Assembly (NCBI RefSeq): GCF_041146795.1
Contig: NC_135187.1
Coordinates: 17,436,556-17,500,555, forward strand
Length of the DNA stretch: 64,000 bases
Source: Maylandia zebra
Lineage: Eukaryota; Chordata; Actinopteri; Cichliformes; Cichlidae
Reading direction: 5' to 3'
This document shows, piece after piece, positions 13,001-25,495 of the stretch. How positions within the stretch are numbered: the first letter of the stretch is position 1; every line of letters starts with the position of its first letter. The notes under the pieces were generated by a model. That model did no database searches. It was not told where the DNA came from and saw only the letters and a program-made list of their open reading frames with translations. A program made the translations under genes and the position numbers.

Positions 13001-16000
13001 TTTGCAATGACCACCTGCTCTGACATGTCTGGGTGACTTGAGTATAACACATGGAAGTTGGTTCTGCATGACTATGTCAAAAGTAATAAATGAATCCCTC
13101 TGTTTATTTTTTTAAGCCAATGGTTATTTAGGTAAAGTTTTTTTTTTTTTAAATAAACAAAATAAAATCTCCACTAGTGCTGAGTTTAGTGTGAAAAATT
13201 CTTATTTCTCCTCTTTTTCTGCCATGTAGACACATTTTCTTTACGCACGTGAAGGAGGACCTCCATAACGGTCACCTGCGTATGGGCTCGGAACAAGCCG
13301 AGGAGCTGAGTGCACTCCTGGCACAGGCGGAGTTTGGCGACTACAACCAAAACACAGCCCAGTACTGGTATTCAGAGCTGTGTGGAGAAGAGCCCAGCCC
13401 CGCCACCATCGACAGGTACAGCACTTGCCAAACATGAAAATAAAATGTCTTTGTGAATATGCGACATTTGCACATGAAAGATGTACTAAGTTATAAATTA
13501 TGCTGCAGCCTAACATTACCTCTAGTGAAGTTTTCTTAGTTTATGAGACAACTGTAGTTTTTATAGCCCACAAACATGCTTTCTAAGACACTCTGTACCA
13601 CTGGAAAGTCACTGAAGCCACCGTGCTATTTTTGAGGGGGGTAGGAGTCCAGCCGAGGAGGCATGATGAAAAGTAAATAATGGAGCATGGCAACGAGCCA
13701 AAGGTGGCATAATGTGGCAGCTAATGGTCATCAATATTAAAATAATTTAAGAAATAAACAGAACTGTCTTTTAAACTAGACTGCACTTTTCCCCTACATT
13801 GCAGCAGTTTTTTTTTTTTTTGTTTTTTGTTTTGTTTTTTTTTCTTTTCCAAGTGAAAGACTTAAAGACTCAGATAAGAACACATCACGCACAGCCACAT
13901 GGTTGGTGTATGCTGTGAGCTAATGCACAGACTGATAAGCAAACAGAAGCTGACAGGAGATCAGAAAGCATGTGCTCGCAGGGTTTCACTAACAGAACCT
14001 CCCACTTTCTCGTTAAATATAACAAGGACGACGGTTTTACTGCGTTTTTAACGTATGAGAACATGGATCGCGTTCTGTTACGAAATGTCACGTGTAGATG
14101 GGAAAGTGTAAACACAGCTTCCCCTTCTCTTCCTACATGTTGTGCAAATGGCCCGGTCTCTCTATATATTTTATAGCTCTCAGTATGGTAATACATATAC
14201 TCTTGTGCTTTTTTGCAACTGACTAAAAACATTTTTTGCCCCTGCAGTATCATTTCCAGACACAAAACTCTAGAAGGTCTGAGCCAGGGCTCAGTGGAGT
14301 ATCAGGCCCTGCAGCTGGTCTCCTCTCTGGAGCATTACGGCGTGGAGTGGCACTGGGCTCGCGACGCAGACGGTCAGAGGATGGCAATAGGAGTTGGTCC
14401 TGAAGGCATCGCTATTTGCAAGGAGGATTTCAGCTTGGTCAACAGGTACAACGACCGACATCTATAGTAATAACCTTGTTTCTAATATAACTGCATGTTT
14501 GATAATACAGGACGCGGCAGCATTTAACAATTTCCTGTTAACTTATTTTAGGATAAGCTATCCAATCATCCAGATCGCCACCCAGTCGGGGAAAAGTGTC
14601 TACCTGACAGTTACAAAGGACACGAATGACAGCGTTGTGCTTCTGTTTAAGCTGATCAGTAACCGGGCAGCCAGCGGCCTGTACCGAGCCATCACAGAGA
14701 CGCATGCTTTCTACAGGTGAGGGTTAGAGCCATATTTAATCCCAGATCAGCAACTCGTGTGTATATAGTACACAAAGCCTATGTACTGCAGCTATGTGGC
14801 TGCATTTAAGAGAAGTGGTTCAAAGCTTTAAACCATAACTAAGTTATTGCATCTCAAATGTTAGAAATCACAGGACAAAGTCTGCAGCTCACCTAATGTC
14901 ATGAGCCCAGATGAGTTTAAATATTGAAATAAGTTTTTATGCATTGCTGCACAGCTGTGTGTGTATCATTATGCACGTGTGTGTGTCTCTGTGTGTGTGT
15001 GTCAGCAGTCTTTGTTGTTAGTCATTCACCAGTCTGTTTATTGTGGACTATCCTTCACTTAACACTAGTGAATTATTAGAGAGGTGCAGTAAAACATAAC
15101 CTAAAATGTGCTCTGTAAAAACTTGTTTTGTTCTCTTTAGGAGAGCATAAAGTGTCCCTGCCTGACCTGCTTAAGTAAATATGAAAGTGAAAAGTGTGTG
15201 TGTGTGTGTCCCCAAAACTCTCTTTGCAGTGAGCAGGGACAGTTTAGATGGCTGAGCTATGAAATTGTTCTCAATCACAATGATACAAAGACAGACCTGT
15301 CCTTTAGCTGCCAGGATAGTTGTTTTTTTTTTTTGTTTGTTTTTTTTTTAACTCTGCAGACAAATCATGTATTTTAGTAGTAAATGGAACAGGATGGTTG
15401 CAAGTCACAATTTGCATTGATTATCTTAAACTGAAATCAAAGCTCAAATTCGTTGGCAGTAGTATTAATGCTTTTTTTTTTTTTATTATTTTCAGGTGTG
15501 ACACAGTTACCAATGCAGTGATGATGCAGTACAGCAGAGACTTCAAGGGCCACCTCGCCTCACTCTTCCTCAACGAAAACATCAACCTGGGCAAAAAGTA
15601 CGTTTTTGACATCCGACGTACCGCCAAGGAAGTGTACGACCACGCTCGGCGAGCGCTCTACAACTCTGGCGTGGTGGACCTGATTTCCCGCTCTGAAAGC
15701 AGGGATCGCTACTCCCCTTCACGCTCCCCAAGCAGGGACGGCGAGCAGGACAAGGGGCTGGACTGTGGCAGCTGCCAGCAAAGCCGCGCCCTGCAGGAAC
15801 GTCTGCAGAAGCTCAGAGAGGCTCTGCTGTGCATGCTCTGCTGCGAGGAGGAGATAGATGCTGCATTCTGCCCCTGCGGCCATATGGTGTGCTGCCAGAC
15901 CTGCGCAAATCAGCTTCAGGTGAGGATTTCTCCACAGTCACATGTGCTGACAAATGACTCCTTAAAAGTGACTTTTGCTTGAAAATCAAACAGTTTCTGC

Positions 16001-16694
16001 TCCTACGTTGAGTTTTCAGTTTCACCAAAAGCCTTTTAAAATTATTTTAGCTCCAGATTCTTATCTTTTTTTTTTTTATGGTCTTTTAAACAACATCCAA
16101 AGCCTTGCTTTACACTCTGCTGACCTGATTGTCCCCCACACTTAATCAGCTAAATGTGGCCCATCTTGTGGAAGCAGATGGTGTGTGTGAGTGTGCCCTT
16201 ATGAAGGGATTATGTCAGCCAGGCAAATCTCTCTTCTATTAATTCAAATGGGGAAACGTGACCCAACTAATAGATGTGTGAATCACTCCGAAACTTTAAG
16301 GCAAAAGGAAACGTTTACTTCTTTGGAAAGAATCACAGTTTAGTTTTGTGGTTAAGTTTGTGTTGCCCTCACTGCAGCACGATCAAAGTTGAACATTGAA
16401 ATCACGAGACCTACGTGTTTGTGAAAGTGGTGCAGTTTTCCTGTTTCCCCTCTTAAACAGATGTATTTTAAATGCTTTTCTTCCTCTATTTCCCCCCAGT
16501 TGTGTCCCGTGTGTCGATCGGAGGTGGAGCACGTGCAGCACGTCTACCTGCCCACTTGCACCAGCCTCCTGAACCTGACGTTGACGGACAACCACCAGCA
16601 CCGCAGCAATATTCCCGCGCCCATCCACAGAGACACGGCCTCTCCTCACACCTGCTCCACCACAGAGTATGAACACAAGCTCTACCACACATAA
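4009..16694 (+). CDS. mylip: E3 ubiquitin-protein ligase MYLIP (IDOL), 7 coding exons
   Basis: FERM-RING E3 ligase; in mammals it ubiquitinates LDLR, VLDLR and ApoER2 tails for lysosomal degradation and also acts on myosin regulatory light chain. Coding exons: 4009-4095, 5243-5433, 13230-13415, 14248-14445, 14552-14716, 15496-15919, 16500-16694, all with GT-AG introns and phases that join cleanly to 481 codons. The start [11 protein letters not shown] matches human MLCYVTRPD. Residues 1 to about 280 form the FERM domain ([23 protein letters not shown]). The RING domain near the end has Cys388/Cys391, the CPCGH block and Cys419/Cys422 (CPVCRS). A further Cys pair (366/369) precedes it. The protein is longer than human (445 aa): the linker is Ser/Arg-rich, and about 38 residues follow the usual end, finishing YHT. 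Intron 2 is 7.8 kb. The a/b paralogue is undetermined. Confidence 0.97.
5434..13229 (+). other. mylip intron 2 (7.8 kb), no embedded gene seen
   Basis: The largest mylip intron. It contains poly-T and poly-A tracts (for example 8780-8808), a short (TG)n at about 8739-8757, and a small perfect-stem hairpin at about 5702-5754. I saw no second gene, no recognisable transposon protein and no tRNA. It may hold enhancers that cannot be seen by eye. Confidence 0.6.
5702..5754. repeat. Short inverted repeat (hairpin) in mylip intron 2
   Basis: CCTATAGTAACC (5707-5718) is followed after a 19-base loop by its exact reverse complement GGTTACTATAGG (5738-5749). The pairing extends outward through AAAATG/CATTTT with one mismatch, giving a stem of about 18-20 bp. 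It could be a remnant of a miniature inverted-repeat element or a structured intronic RNA; nothing identifies it as a microRNA. Confidence 0.6.
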
Positions 16695-17787
16695 AGAGGG
16701 CACCACCAAGAACTCCACCGTGAACACTTTGAAGTTATAACAGACAGATTTCATACAAAAGAAGGAACATTTGCTTTTTCATCAGCTTTTTTCCCTTTTT
16801 CTGTCCCTGACTGAACTTCAGAAATGACCAAAAATAGAAACTCCTGAGCATATTTAAAGATCTCCGCACTTAAACTACACTGATTCTTTGTTTTTGATGA
16901 TGTTCAGTTTGTCACTGGTTCATTAGTATTTTTTTTCCTTCCTTTTTGCTCTTTGTGTGTCATTCTGTCCAAACATTGTCTATTTTATTTTTTTAAATAT
17001 CATTATGCCCTGCCACAGTATAATTTTTATTAAGATTAGGCTCTTATTGTGAATTAAATTATTGCATCAGTTGACCTGATACACAATTATGCTTTTGAAC
17101 TTGTATTTTGGTTGAATGCTCCATCGTGAGTAGCTCCTAGACTGGCTAAAAACGGTATTTAATTGAGGGTGTTTTTGTTTTTTTAATAATTATTTTTGAA
17201 GCTTTGACATTTTAAAACTTTTATGTAATGGCTTGAAATGCAGTTATTTTTTCTTAATGTACATTTTTTGTTTTTTAATGCCAATGAGGAGGTATTTAGA
17301 GGTTTTGCAGCATACTGCTCCTGAGTTTGGCACGCATCGCACAAACTGCAGAAAGACTACCACAGTCTTCGTCTTGTTTTGATCAGAACTGAATCTTACT
17401 GACACTCCACTCGGTTTCTTTCATAGACCGCTCAATCTTCACGAGTTTATCTCTCGTCTGGACAGAGATAAAATTAAAAACACTAAAGACACAGACACAG
17501 AACGGTTGTATCCAAAAAGAATTGGCATTTGTTGAACAGCAGCTGCTTCCTCTGAAAACCTCACCTATAAACTTCCTCTCTCGGATGTGCTAGTGAGTTT
17601 CGGTATTTTAGGGTACTGGGACATCGGTATGTGCAATACTTGCTTGCCAAGCTTTTCATTTTCAGTTTTATTTAATTTCAAAGAATATTAAAAAGATGAG
17701 GAAAAACCCATATACACCATTGTCACTTTACCAAGGAAGGTTTCCTCAAATATGCCTGGGCTTTGGCCTTAATGTAGCAGCAATGTG

Positions 17788-17847
<60 letters not shown>

Positions 17848-18080
17848 ATGCCAGCTTTCCAGAGTTTCTGCTAGGAAGATGAATCTTTTTGTCTACGCTG
17901 ACCCAGCTAAGCTCAGTCACTGAAGGAGAAGGACTTTTATTTTTCACATTGTACAAGTAGTGATTTGTTTCTGTTTTCTGAAGCAAATGCCACTATGCTC
18001 TGTTAAACGACTTGGAATTAAACCCTTTTTTTTTATATATATTGTGCTTTAACAGAAAGTATTAATAAAGTTGGTTTTTT
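16695..18080 (+). other. mylip 3' UTR with poly(A) signal
   Basis: After the TAA at 16692-16694 the sequence is AT-rich and non-coding. The best cleavage signal is AATAAA at 18064-18069, followed by a T-rich run, giving a 3' UTR of about 1.4 kb. Further AATAAA copies at 18644-18649 and 18807-18812 could give longer forms. A (ATT)n microsatellite lies inside. Confidence 0.6.
17788..17847 (+). repeat. (ATT)n microsatellite
   Basis: About 20 uninterrupted ATT units lie within the presumed mylip 3' UTR. Such a tract is likely to vary in length between individuals. Confidence 0.95.
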
Positions 18081-19534
18081 TTTTTTTAAAAAACAAAACT
18101 GAATTGTCTGTAAATTTGTGGCACAACCATCACTGTTTCTGGCTTTTACACTTGACTGTCGACCAAGCTTAAGTATACCTGTTGTGTAATGTGCTGACTG
18201 ACATTAAGAACAAGGAACTAAGCTGTAGAAACCAGCAGGCTCGGTGTTTTCCCATCTAAAGGCTGATACTTCCTAAAATGTTCCCATGTGCATAATAAGA
18301 CAAACCACAAGGAAAACTGCATGAAAAGCTTTGTTCATTGTTACTTTGATCCTCTGCCTTCTGGTAAATTCACCCGGTGTTTTCGTCCTTAAAGTGATGA
18401 CACCCCACGGGTGCAGTTCCTCAAGTGGTCACTTGAGTTTGTTCCAAAAGTGAGCCGAATCCCCTGTAGAAGCCAGTCACTCCTTGTTTGGTGCTAATCC
18501 CAAACCAGGTCAAGTAAGGTGATAAGTTTTTTTTGGGTTTTTTTTGGAAGATTCTCTAAGAAGTAACCAACCCTCAAAACTCAGGAGCTACTTTCAGAGA
18601 AATATAGTCATCAGATTGTCTGACTGTATTTTATATTTTGCATAATAAAGCAATGTGGATGTCCTTTAAATCCAACCAAAGTTAATGTCTGTCATGACTG
18701 AAGAACTGCAGGACCATGACTGTTCCTGAATACTTGAGCCTGCTGTGTATATTGTACAGCGAAAGATCAACCCATCATTTTCCATGTTAAGGCAGGGAGA
18801 GAGGTGAATAAAGCAGAGAGGCTTTACACTAATTAGAAATGACAGTTACCACTGGACTGCGATTAGTCTGGGAGTAAGAGTTTAAGTAGAGGAGATATTG
18901 ATTAGCCTTCCTCTTCCCTCTAACGCCTCTGTCTTTCTCTGACCTTCTCGATAAAAACAGTGCTCGCTTACCCACACACACCCTCCTTCATTGCCATTAA
19001 AATACCTCCAAGGACATGATGACAGCTGGGAGAAGGAGCGCGGTGATTCCAACTCGGTGATCCGTGCAGAATTTGTCTTAATGCCGGTTTAAAAGCAAAA
19101 CGGGTACCAGCAAATGAAACGCGACCTGAGAGTAAAGACAAAATTAAAAATCCTCTCCAGACGTGGAAAAACAGTACTGCTTTCAACCATTTCAAAAAGC
19201 GCGTTCACCTCCCTGGATAGAAGTTCTTCACAAATTATTCTCACAACTAAACTTTAACCAAAAAGAAATGAGCCTTTAGTCTCAAACTGAGCAGTGACCT
19301 GTCACTGTATACACTGAGCCTTGAATAACCTCCATGTAGGGTGAGGCTTCAAAACACGGATGCTTGAGATCAATAGCTTCTTTTTTTTCCCTTGGCACAC
19401 ATTCTCAGTGTTCTCACGTTGCCACAAACTGGTTATGTAGCATCTGCAGCAGTAATGCTTTACTCTGACCTACAGATTTGTAGTTAAAAAAAACAGCAGT
19501 TCAGTTTAATTGCAGTAAACTGAACACTCAATTG
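18081..19534. other. Intergenic, no gene
   Basis: Apart from possible downstream mylip poly(A) signals (18644, 18807), I see no gene or recognisable repeat. It may carry longer mylip 3' UTR isoforms. Confidence 0.4.
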
Positions 19535-20215
19535 TATTAGGTACACATTGCTGTTGAACCCCCCCCCCCCCCCCTTTTTTTCTTAATTGTTTGTGGCATA
19601 GATTCAACAAGGCACTCTACTGTGTTTGAGATCCGTATTGAGATGGAAGCAGACATAAGAAAATGGTCCATGCACTTTATGTGGTCATAAAGGGCATGGA
19701 TGTGGTCAATACACAGGCAGGCTGTGGCTTTTTGATGGTGATGGTATGAGAGAATACAGCATTACATCATCAACATAAGAACAGGCATTGTTTTTCCGGT
19801 CTTCTGTTGTTCCAGGTTTGGTAGCCTCAGCTTCCTGTTTTTACCTGTTGGGCGTGGCACCAGGTGTGGCCTTTTTCTTCAACGTTCAATATGTTGCGTG
19901 TTCAGAGTTGCTCTTCTGCATATCATGGTTAAGATGAGTGCATGGGGAGAATATGCAAACTCCACACAGGATGAGTTGAATCAGTACATTCAAACCACGG
20001 TGGTTAGCACCTTTGCCGCCGCCATGCTGCCCCTTTTTGGTCAGTTCTCTGTAAACCCCAGAGATGGCTCAGCAGTTTCCAAAACACTCACACCAACAGC
20101 CACATTCAGCATCACTTACATCACCTTTCTTCCACATATTGATGCTCTGTTTGAACTTGAGTGGAACATCTTAGTCATGTTTACATGCCTAATGTAACTG
20201 GCTGATTTATGTTAA
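19535..20215 (-). pseudogene. Decayed Tc1-like transposon (copy 1)
   Basis: The plus strand begins with the family's terminal text 'TATTAGGTACACATTGCTG' and contains fragments that, on the minus strand, correspond to a fish Tc1-like transposase. Examples are the 'GATTCAACAAGGCACT' block near 19600, the 'GGTCATAAAGGGCATGGATGTGGTCA' block near 19683, and 'TCTCTGTAAACCCCAGAGATGG' near 20045. A 16-C run sits at 19559-19574. Internal deletions leave no usable reading frame. It is the same family as the better copy at 26240-27215. Confidence 0.65.
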
Positions 20216-23200
20216 AAAGAGGTTGAAAAAAGCACCCGATGAGTTTATTAGCAATAGCAGGGGCAAGGTGCACAGGTCTTTGTAAGCCTGACACTGTGCT
20301 AAAAAATTAATTGCAGAAAAAAACAGCCAATACCTCGAGTCATAAGCTCTTTGCAAGGTGAAACTTTTGTCACATTAAGCTAAAATATTTCTGATTCCAC
20401 ACAGAGGTGCATGAATTGCTTGTCGAGAAATTTCCATCAAAAAATTCAGAAGAATGGAAAGAAAACAGTTTAGTTATTCATTGAAGACTGGGAATTTCTT
20501 TGGACGAGCCTAATCTGCTGCATATTTTTGCTCAGTCACGTTTCAATAAAACACGTGTGTCTGAGCCGAGAGCCTACAAAACTTTGATGATTCTAAAACA
20601 TGAAAGTTGGTTGTTTTTAAAAAGCTCACCATTAGAACCAAAGAGCAAGTCAGTGAGATATAATGTGTAAGTGATGCTGCCTGTTGTTTTAGTCTGACTG
20701 TACTATACAGGGAGCTCATTTATATTGTGATGGTGGCCTATAAAGAGCTGCAGCAGGACTCAGAGTATGTCAAAGCAAAACTACAGCTAAGGTTGTGGAT
20801 ATGAATCATAATGTGCACAGAAACAGGAAGTTGCTTTGCGTGTGAAACAACGCAGACATCCTGCAGTCAGTAATACATATTTCTTCTGAATTGATTTACT
20901 CCCAGGAGCGGTTTATTATAAATGATAGAATAACAACTTTTTGATACAGATCCTTATCTAATAATTTGTGCTGCTGCCCCTCCTCTTTACTTATTGGCAT
21001 AAACACTACACTTCCTCTTTGCTTCCTTTCTAACCCTGGCATCTCTGCTGGCTGAAAACGAGTACCATAAAGCAACGTTTCTCAGGAAATACCTTTGACA
21101 TTTACAGCTTGGCTGCTTGGCCAGTATTTAATGGACGTGCCCAATGGGAAAGACAAACTATGACTCACTGTACCTCTGATTTTTAATTTAAAAAGAATGA
21201 AACAATTCTGAGAAATCCTTGATGCAGACCATCTCAAGTCACATAATCACACTCCAGCAGTTATGTGGTATTCATCTTAACGGACACTGTGGTTGTGGGA
21301 ATATAGAGGCGCAAAAAAACACCACAGGTTAACAAGAACTCGACTGGGTGTCAAACCATTGTCTCTGGGGAATGACGCACTTTCTGAACTTTGTTCTTCT
21401 TCTTAAACTTCTGTTTGTGTGTAAAAAAAACAAACAAACAAAAAAAGCAGAGCCTGCTGAGAAAAGACGTTATGCAGCATGTTGTTTGCGGTTCATGACA
21501 AATTTTACAGAGCTGTGCATCTTCCCTGATGGAGAAAAAATAATAAAATCTCCTTCATCCTCATCACCTTAGCTCGTCAAATAGAAAACAAATAGAATCT
21601 TTAAATTCTCATCATTTCAACTCGTGCCAGGAAAAGAACATCAAAGTTCTTCTCCAACTTCACCCTCCCTCTGCCATGTGGTCTTCACATCTGCTTGGCC
21701 CAGTGACACACTGCCGGGGGAAACACACTACTTCTGAACGTGCCGGAGATCTGGTTCCTTGGAAGCATCAGCTGGTAACCTAATACAGGGAGATACAGTC
21801 CAGTCTGAGTATGTGTGTGTGTGCAAGTGCATGCCTCTGTGTTCTCTCAGAAGTTGTAAAGGGGACCAAACACCATCGCTGTGCCAAGATACACAACATT
21901 CTCCACCCAGAGCAAGCCGACTTCAGTGTGTTATAATGAAGTCTGCTGCTAACATGTGTCTTTGTGCGTATAACTGTGGCGCTTTGATGAATCATTTTAA
22001 AATCACACTGTGGAATAGGATGCCTTGCTCTTCCTGTTATTTCCAAGTTTGCAGCTGGGCAAATAAAAATTTAAAAACTCAAAAAATGTTGGTGAGATAA
22101 AATTATCTGAGGGGAATGAATATGTTTGTTGTCACTGCCTGCCAAGAGGCTCGAATGGCTAAAAATATGCATTTCACATGATAAGAAAATAAAGAACCAG
22201 ATTGTTTTAATAAGCTGAGCTGTTGGGTTGTTATAGGGAAACATGGTTATATACAATACAGGCATTATATACGAGTTCCACGAACAACGAGAGCTCATAC
22301 AAGCATTTACATAGTGTGTGTATACCCTTGTATCTACCTGCTTCCCTTTCACCTACTTCCTACAAAAGCTCACAGCTCAAACACAGGTCGCAGCCTCCAG
22401 TTACGACTCGTGATAAGCTGATAAACGAAGAACACAGTTAAGAAAAAGCTGTTCCTTTCTTATCAGTTTTATTGCCGCGAAAGGTTTTAAAGGGCCAACA
22501 CTGCTCTGCTTGTTTATCCGTACAGTACAGTGCGACGTGCACCACGGGGCTTAAAGATCAGTGGCCTTAGTATTCTCTGTAGCCTTATCTCATGTAGATT
22601 ACGTTGATGTTATCAGTCACAGAGCGATAAAGCGTCGGGTCAGACTTCTGTGTATCCAGCCTCGGTCTTTTCCAAGCTCAGTAGTTTGAATGATTTTAAA
22701 CTGTCGTTTCAAGATCCTTTTAGTTCAGTCTGTTTGTTGCACGTCGAGTCAAATTGATGTTACGTAACACGATCCCACGATCCGTTCAGTCAAATGAGAA
22801 TGTAGAGTGCAGTAGTTTTAGGGCTGATTTGCAAAAAGTCAGCTCATTTCAATATAGAGCACAAAAAAACAAAGACATGACTTTTTCATCGCAAAAAGTA
22901 AACTGTGTGTCGCAAACATTAGTCTGATCAGTTTGCCCGCTTGACTTAAATATTCTCCTTCTAAGCAACAGGATCAGAAGCAAATATCTCGTTCCAACCT
23001 CTTCCACGGTTGTGTGAAACTGTAAAGTGTGAGTGTTTATTAATGAGAGTTTGTGTAGCAAATAAATGTGAAAGAGGCTGATGGGAGTGAAGAGAGCGTG
23101 GAAAATAAAGGGGTTTTTTTTACCACAGAGAAGAGCTTTGGTTTCAGTGGTTAAAATGGTTTTAAGGTAACGGGATCAATTATAGACATTTAAAATAAGT

Positions 23201-23660
23201 TTAAAATAAACACACTTCTAACTGTCATATGAAAAATTGTAAAGTGCTGAGAGCCCGTTCTTTATGGGCGGGGCCTATTCTTTATGGACCTTTCTTGTGT
23301 GCGGAGCCTGCTTCCAACAAAGAGAATCAGGTCATTATGTCACATGAAATCCTATATAAAAACGTCTTGCTGCGTGTCTAAAACTGCAGTTAAAGAATAT
23401 GTAGGGTTCTTAAAATACCTTCACAACTCTGTCAAGTGTGATTAATCGATGTATCAGTGTTGTTCATTTGAAGAAAAAAGTTTCCAGTACATATTAACGC
23501 TGATCCACTGATTAATGAAATGTTCTGAGACGTGAGCGGAGGGTAAAAAAAACTATTTAGAAATTGTGGAAAATTCTAAAGTTGGTATGTTAGTATGTGT
23601 GACCGGTGGCTACTGAGCCTGAGAGTCAGAGGCCTTTGTCACATAAGCAAGAATGACAAA
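20216..23660. other. Intergenic, no gene
   Basis: Roughly 3.4 kb of AT-rich sequence without a protein-like frame or RNA gene that I can support. Short open frames here (such as 21759-22100 and 22071-22352) have no coding character. Confidence 0.4.
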
Positions 23661-23664
23661 GAGA

Positions 23665-24008
23665 GACTGAAAGTAGTAAGAAGGGTGGGGAACAAGTTCA
23701 GTGGACGTGATCTGTTTGAGCGAGGGAGTTAATGTTAACAATTAACATGCTAACTGAGGCCTGTAGAGTTTGAGATGTAGCCATCGGGTGTTTCTGAACA
23801 TAGCACCATCTGGCGTTGTGGTGAATTTGCTAGGAAATCCACCCCTGAGAGGTGGAGCATTCTGTTAACATGTACCTGAGTGCTCCATGCTGATGCTCAG
23901 TTGTTCATCAGTATATCAGACCCAGGGTAAATAGAATATTTGTTTCCCTTTTGATTATAATTCTCTTCTAATGGCAAACTAGACAAGTGAATCTGAGAAA
24001 ATAAACAG
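23665..24008 (+). repeat. Direct repeat, copy A
   Basis: This block starts with ACTGAAAGTAGTAAGAAGG and ends with GAATCTGAGAAAATAAACAG. Both ends recur in the same order at 25129-25495. The copies differ by substitutions and small indels. They flank about 1.1 kb holding an unidentified minus-strand reading frame. The pair could be diverged long terminal repeats, a tandem duplication, or two insertions of one repeat. Confidence 0.7.
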
Positions 24009-24603
24009 TTCCTCCTATTTTTGTCAAACCATAGAAGGGTTTCCATGCGAATCTTTAGTAAACTGAACTAATCCGGGTTTACAGTGTGGTTCAGCCACAC
24101 AAAAAACATCCGTAGCACAAATGTCCATGGAAACAGCATCTATAGGTCCATTACTTGATCCCAAGTCACTCACTGAAAAATGAGTTATAGCAGGCCTACT
24201 CCACAGGACCAGAAACAGAAGGAAACAAACTTGGGCTGGCTGTCTCAGCCACACCAGACTTATTTGGACTAGTTCTCTAGACTGAGACATTTCTGTCCCT
24301 TTAATCATATCAACACAGTCAAAATGTTCATGTGAGGCTCTGGCTAGTCTGAAGTCATTTTCTTGGCAACATTATTCCTGTTCTTTGAAAGATAACAGGT
24401 CCACGTCTGAAATTGTAGTAGGGTTCAAGTAGATCATAAACATAATCCCACAGAGAACAGCCGGGAAATTCACTTCAGTTGAACATCTTTGAGAAGGCCC
24501 AGCTGAACCACGTCCTGAACCTCGTCAGAAGGTGGTTCAGAGACAGGAGTCTCAAGTCACTCAGGGTCAGTAGGATTTCTTCTACTTTTACTTCATTTCA
24601 TTA

Positions 24604-24960
24604 TTAAATGCTGCATTTCTTCCATTTGGCACAGAAGATTTTCCAAACATTTCTTGAGATTTGTGTTCTTTGTCTTTTTCTTTTTCTCTCACTTTTAAAC
24701 TTGGACAGCAGAGCAACAATGTTGCTGTTCTGCTCAAGGAGAAACTCTTGCTTGTTCTCAAGCACAATCAGGTCATTCTGAATTGTTTTGATCTGCAGTT
24801 CTATCTTCAGGGATACCTGCTGTGTCTCTCTTTCCTGAATATTCTGGGGCTCCATCCGCTGGGCTATTCCTCTCTCCGCTGACTCAGGAGGTCTGTGTGA
24901 TTCCTCTCTCCTGTCTCTGTCAGACACCGAATTGTTTAACATGTATTCATGTTGCGACAT
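24604..24960 (-). CDS. Unidentified 118-aa reading frame, basic and coiled-coil-like
   Basis: This uninterrupted minus-strand frame starts MSQHEYML and ends KWKKCSI. The N-terminal half is polar (DRDRREESHRPPE). The middle is a heptad-like segment rich in Gln, Leu, Ile and Glu (IELQIKTIQNDLIVLENKQ). The C-terminal part is strongly basic (SERKRKRQRTQ). No catalytic motif is visible and I do not recognise the family. It sits between two direct repeats (23665-24008, 25129-25495). It may be the remnant of a transposon protein, an exon of a gene fragment, or chance. Confidence 0.25.
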   Translation of the reverse strand: MSQHEYMLNNSVSDRDRREESHRPPESAERGIAQRMEPQNIQERETQQVSLKIELQIKTIQNDLIVLENKQEFLLEQNSNIVALLSKFKSERKRKRQRTQISRNVWKIFCAKWKKCSI

Positions 24961-25128
24961 TTAAAAGTTTAATGCAAACAAACAAACAAAAAACTGACCA
25001 AAGACACTGACTGACTCAGTCATTTGTCTTTTCCTTCACATGGTTCACCAGACTTCCCTTCCCTGCTTTTCTTTCTTTTTACTTTGCTGTCTAATGAAGG
25101 TGACTCCCCCTTCTTACTGCTTTCAGAA

Positions 25129-25495
25129 ATACTGAAAGTAGTAAGAAGGGGGGAACAAGTCCACTGGACTTGATCTGTTTCAGCGAGGGAGTGGTCTTTA
25201 TCACATGATCGGTCTGTCACATTATTGTGGAGGAATTTTGATCCACTCTTCTACACTCCACAATGTTGCTTCAGTTCATCAAAGGCCTTTACAGTTAGAT
25301 GTCTGGATGAATTTGCTGGGAAGGCCACCCCTGAGAGGTGTAGCATTCTGCTAACACACACCTGAGTGCTCTATGCTGATGCTCAGTTGTTTATCAGTAT
25401 GTCAGGCCCAGGGTCAAAAGAATATTTGTTTCCCCTTTAAATAATATTTTCTCCTAAGGAAATATTAATCAAGTGAATCTGAGAAAATAAACAGA
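25129..25495 (+). repeat. Direct repeat, copy B
   Basis: Second copy of the block at 23665-24008, ending in the same GAGAAAATAAACAG. It carries an extra segment near 25215-25275 (TCACATTATTGTGGAGGAATTTTGATCC) that resembles the end of another fish Tc1-like family, so the copies have different later histories. Confidence 0.7.

Noticed and set aside
23240..23395. Possible promoter (GC boxes, TATATAAAAA near 23353)
   Set aside because: No gene follows. The tandem 'TTCTTTATGG' text suggests a repeat fragment.
24471..24600. Plus-strand exon-like piece (NIFEKAQLNHVLNLV...) after an acceptor-like TTCAG
   Set aside because: About 30 protein-like codons, then a stop. No donor or partner exon, and no family recognised.
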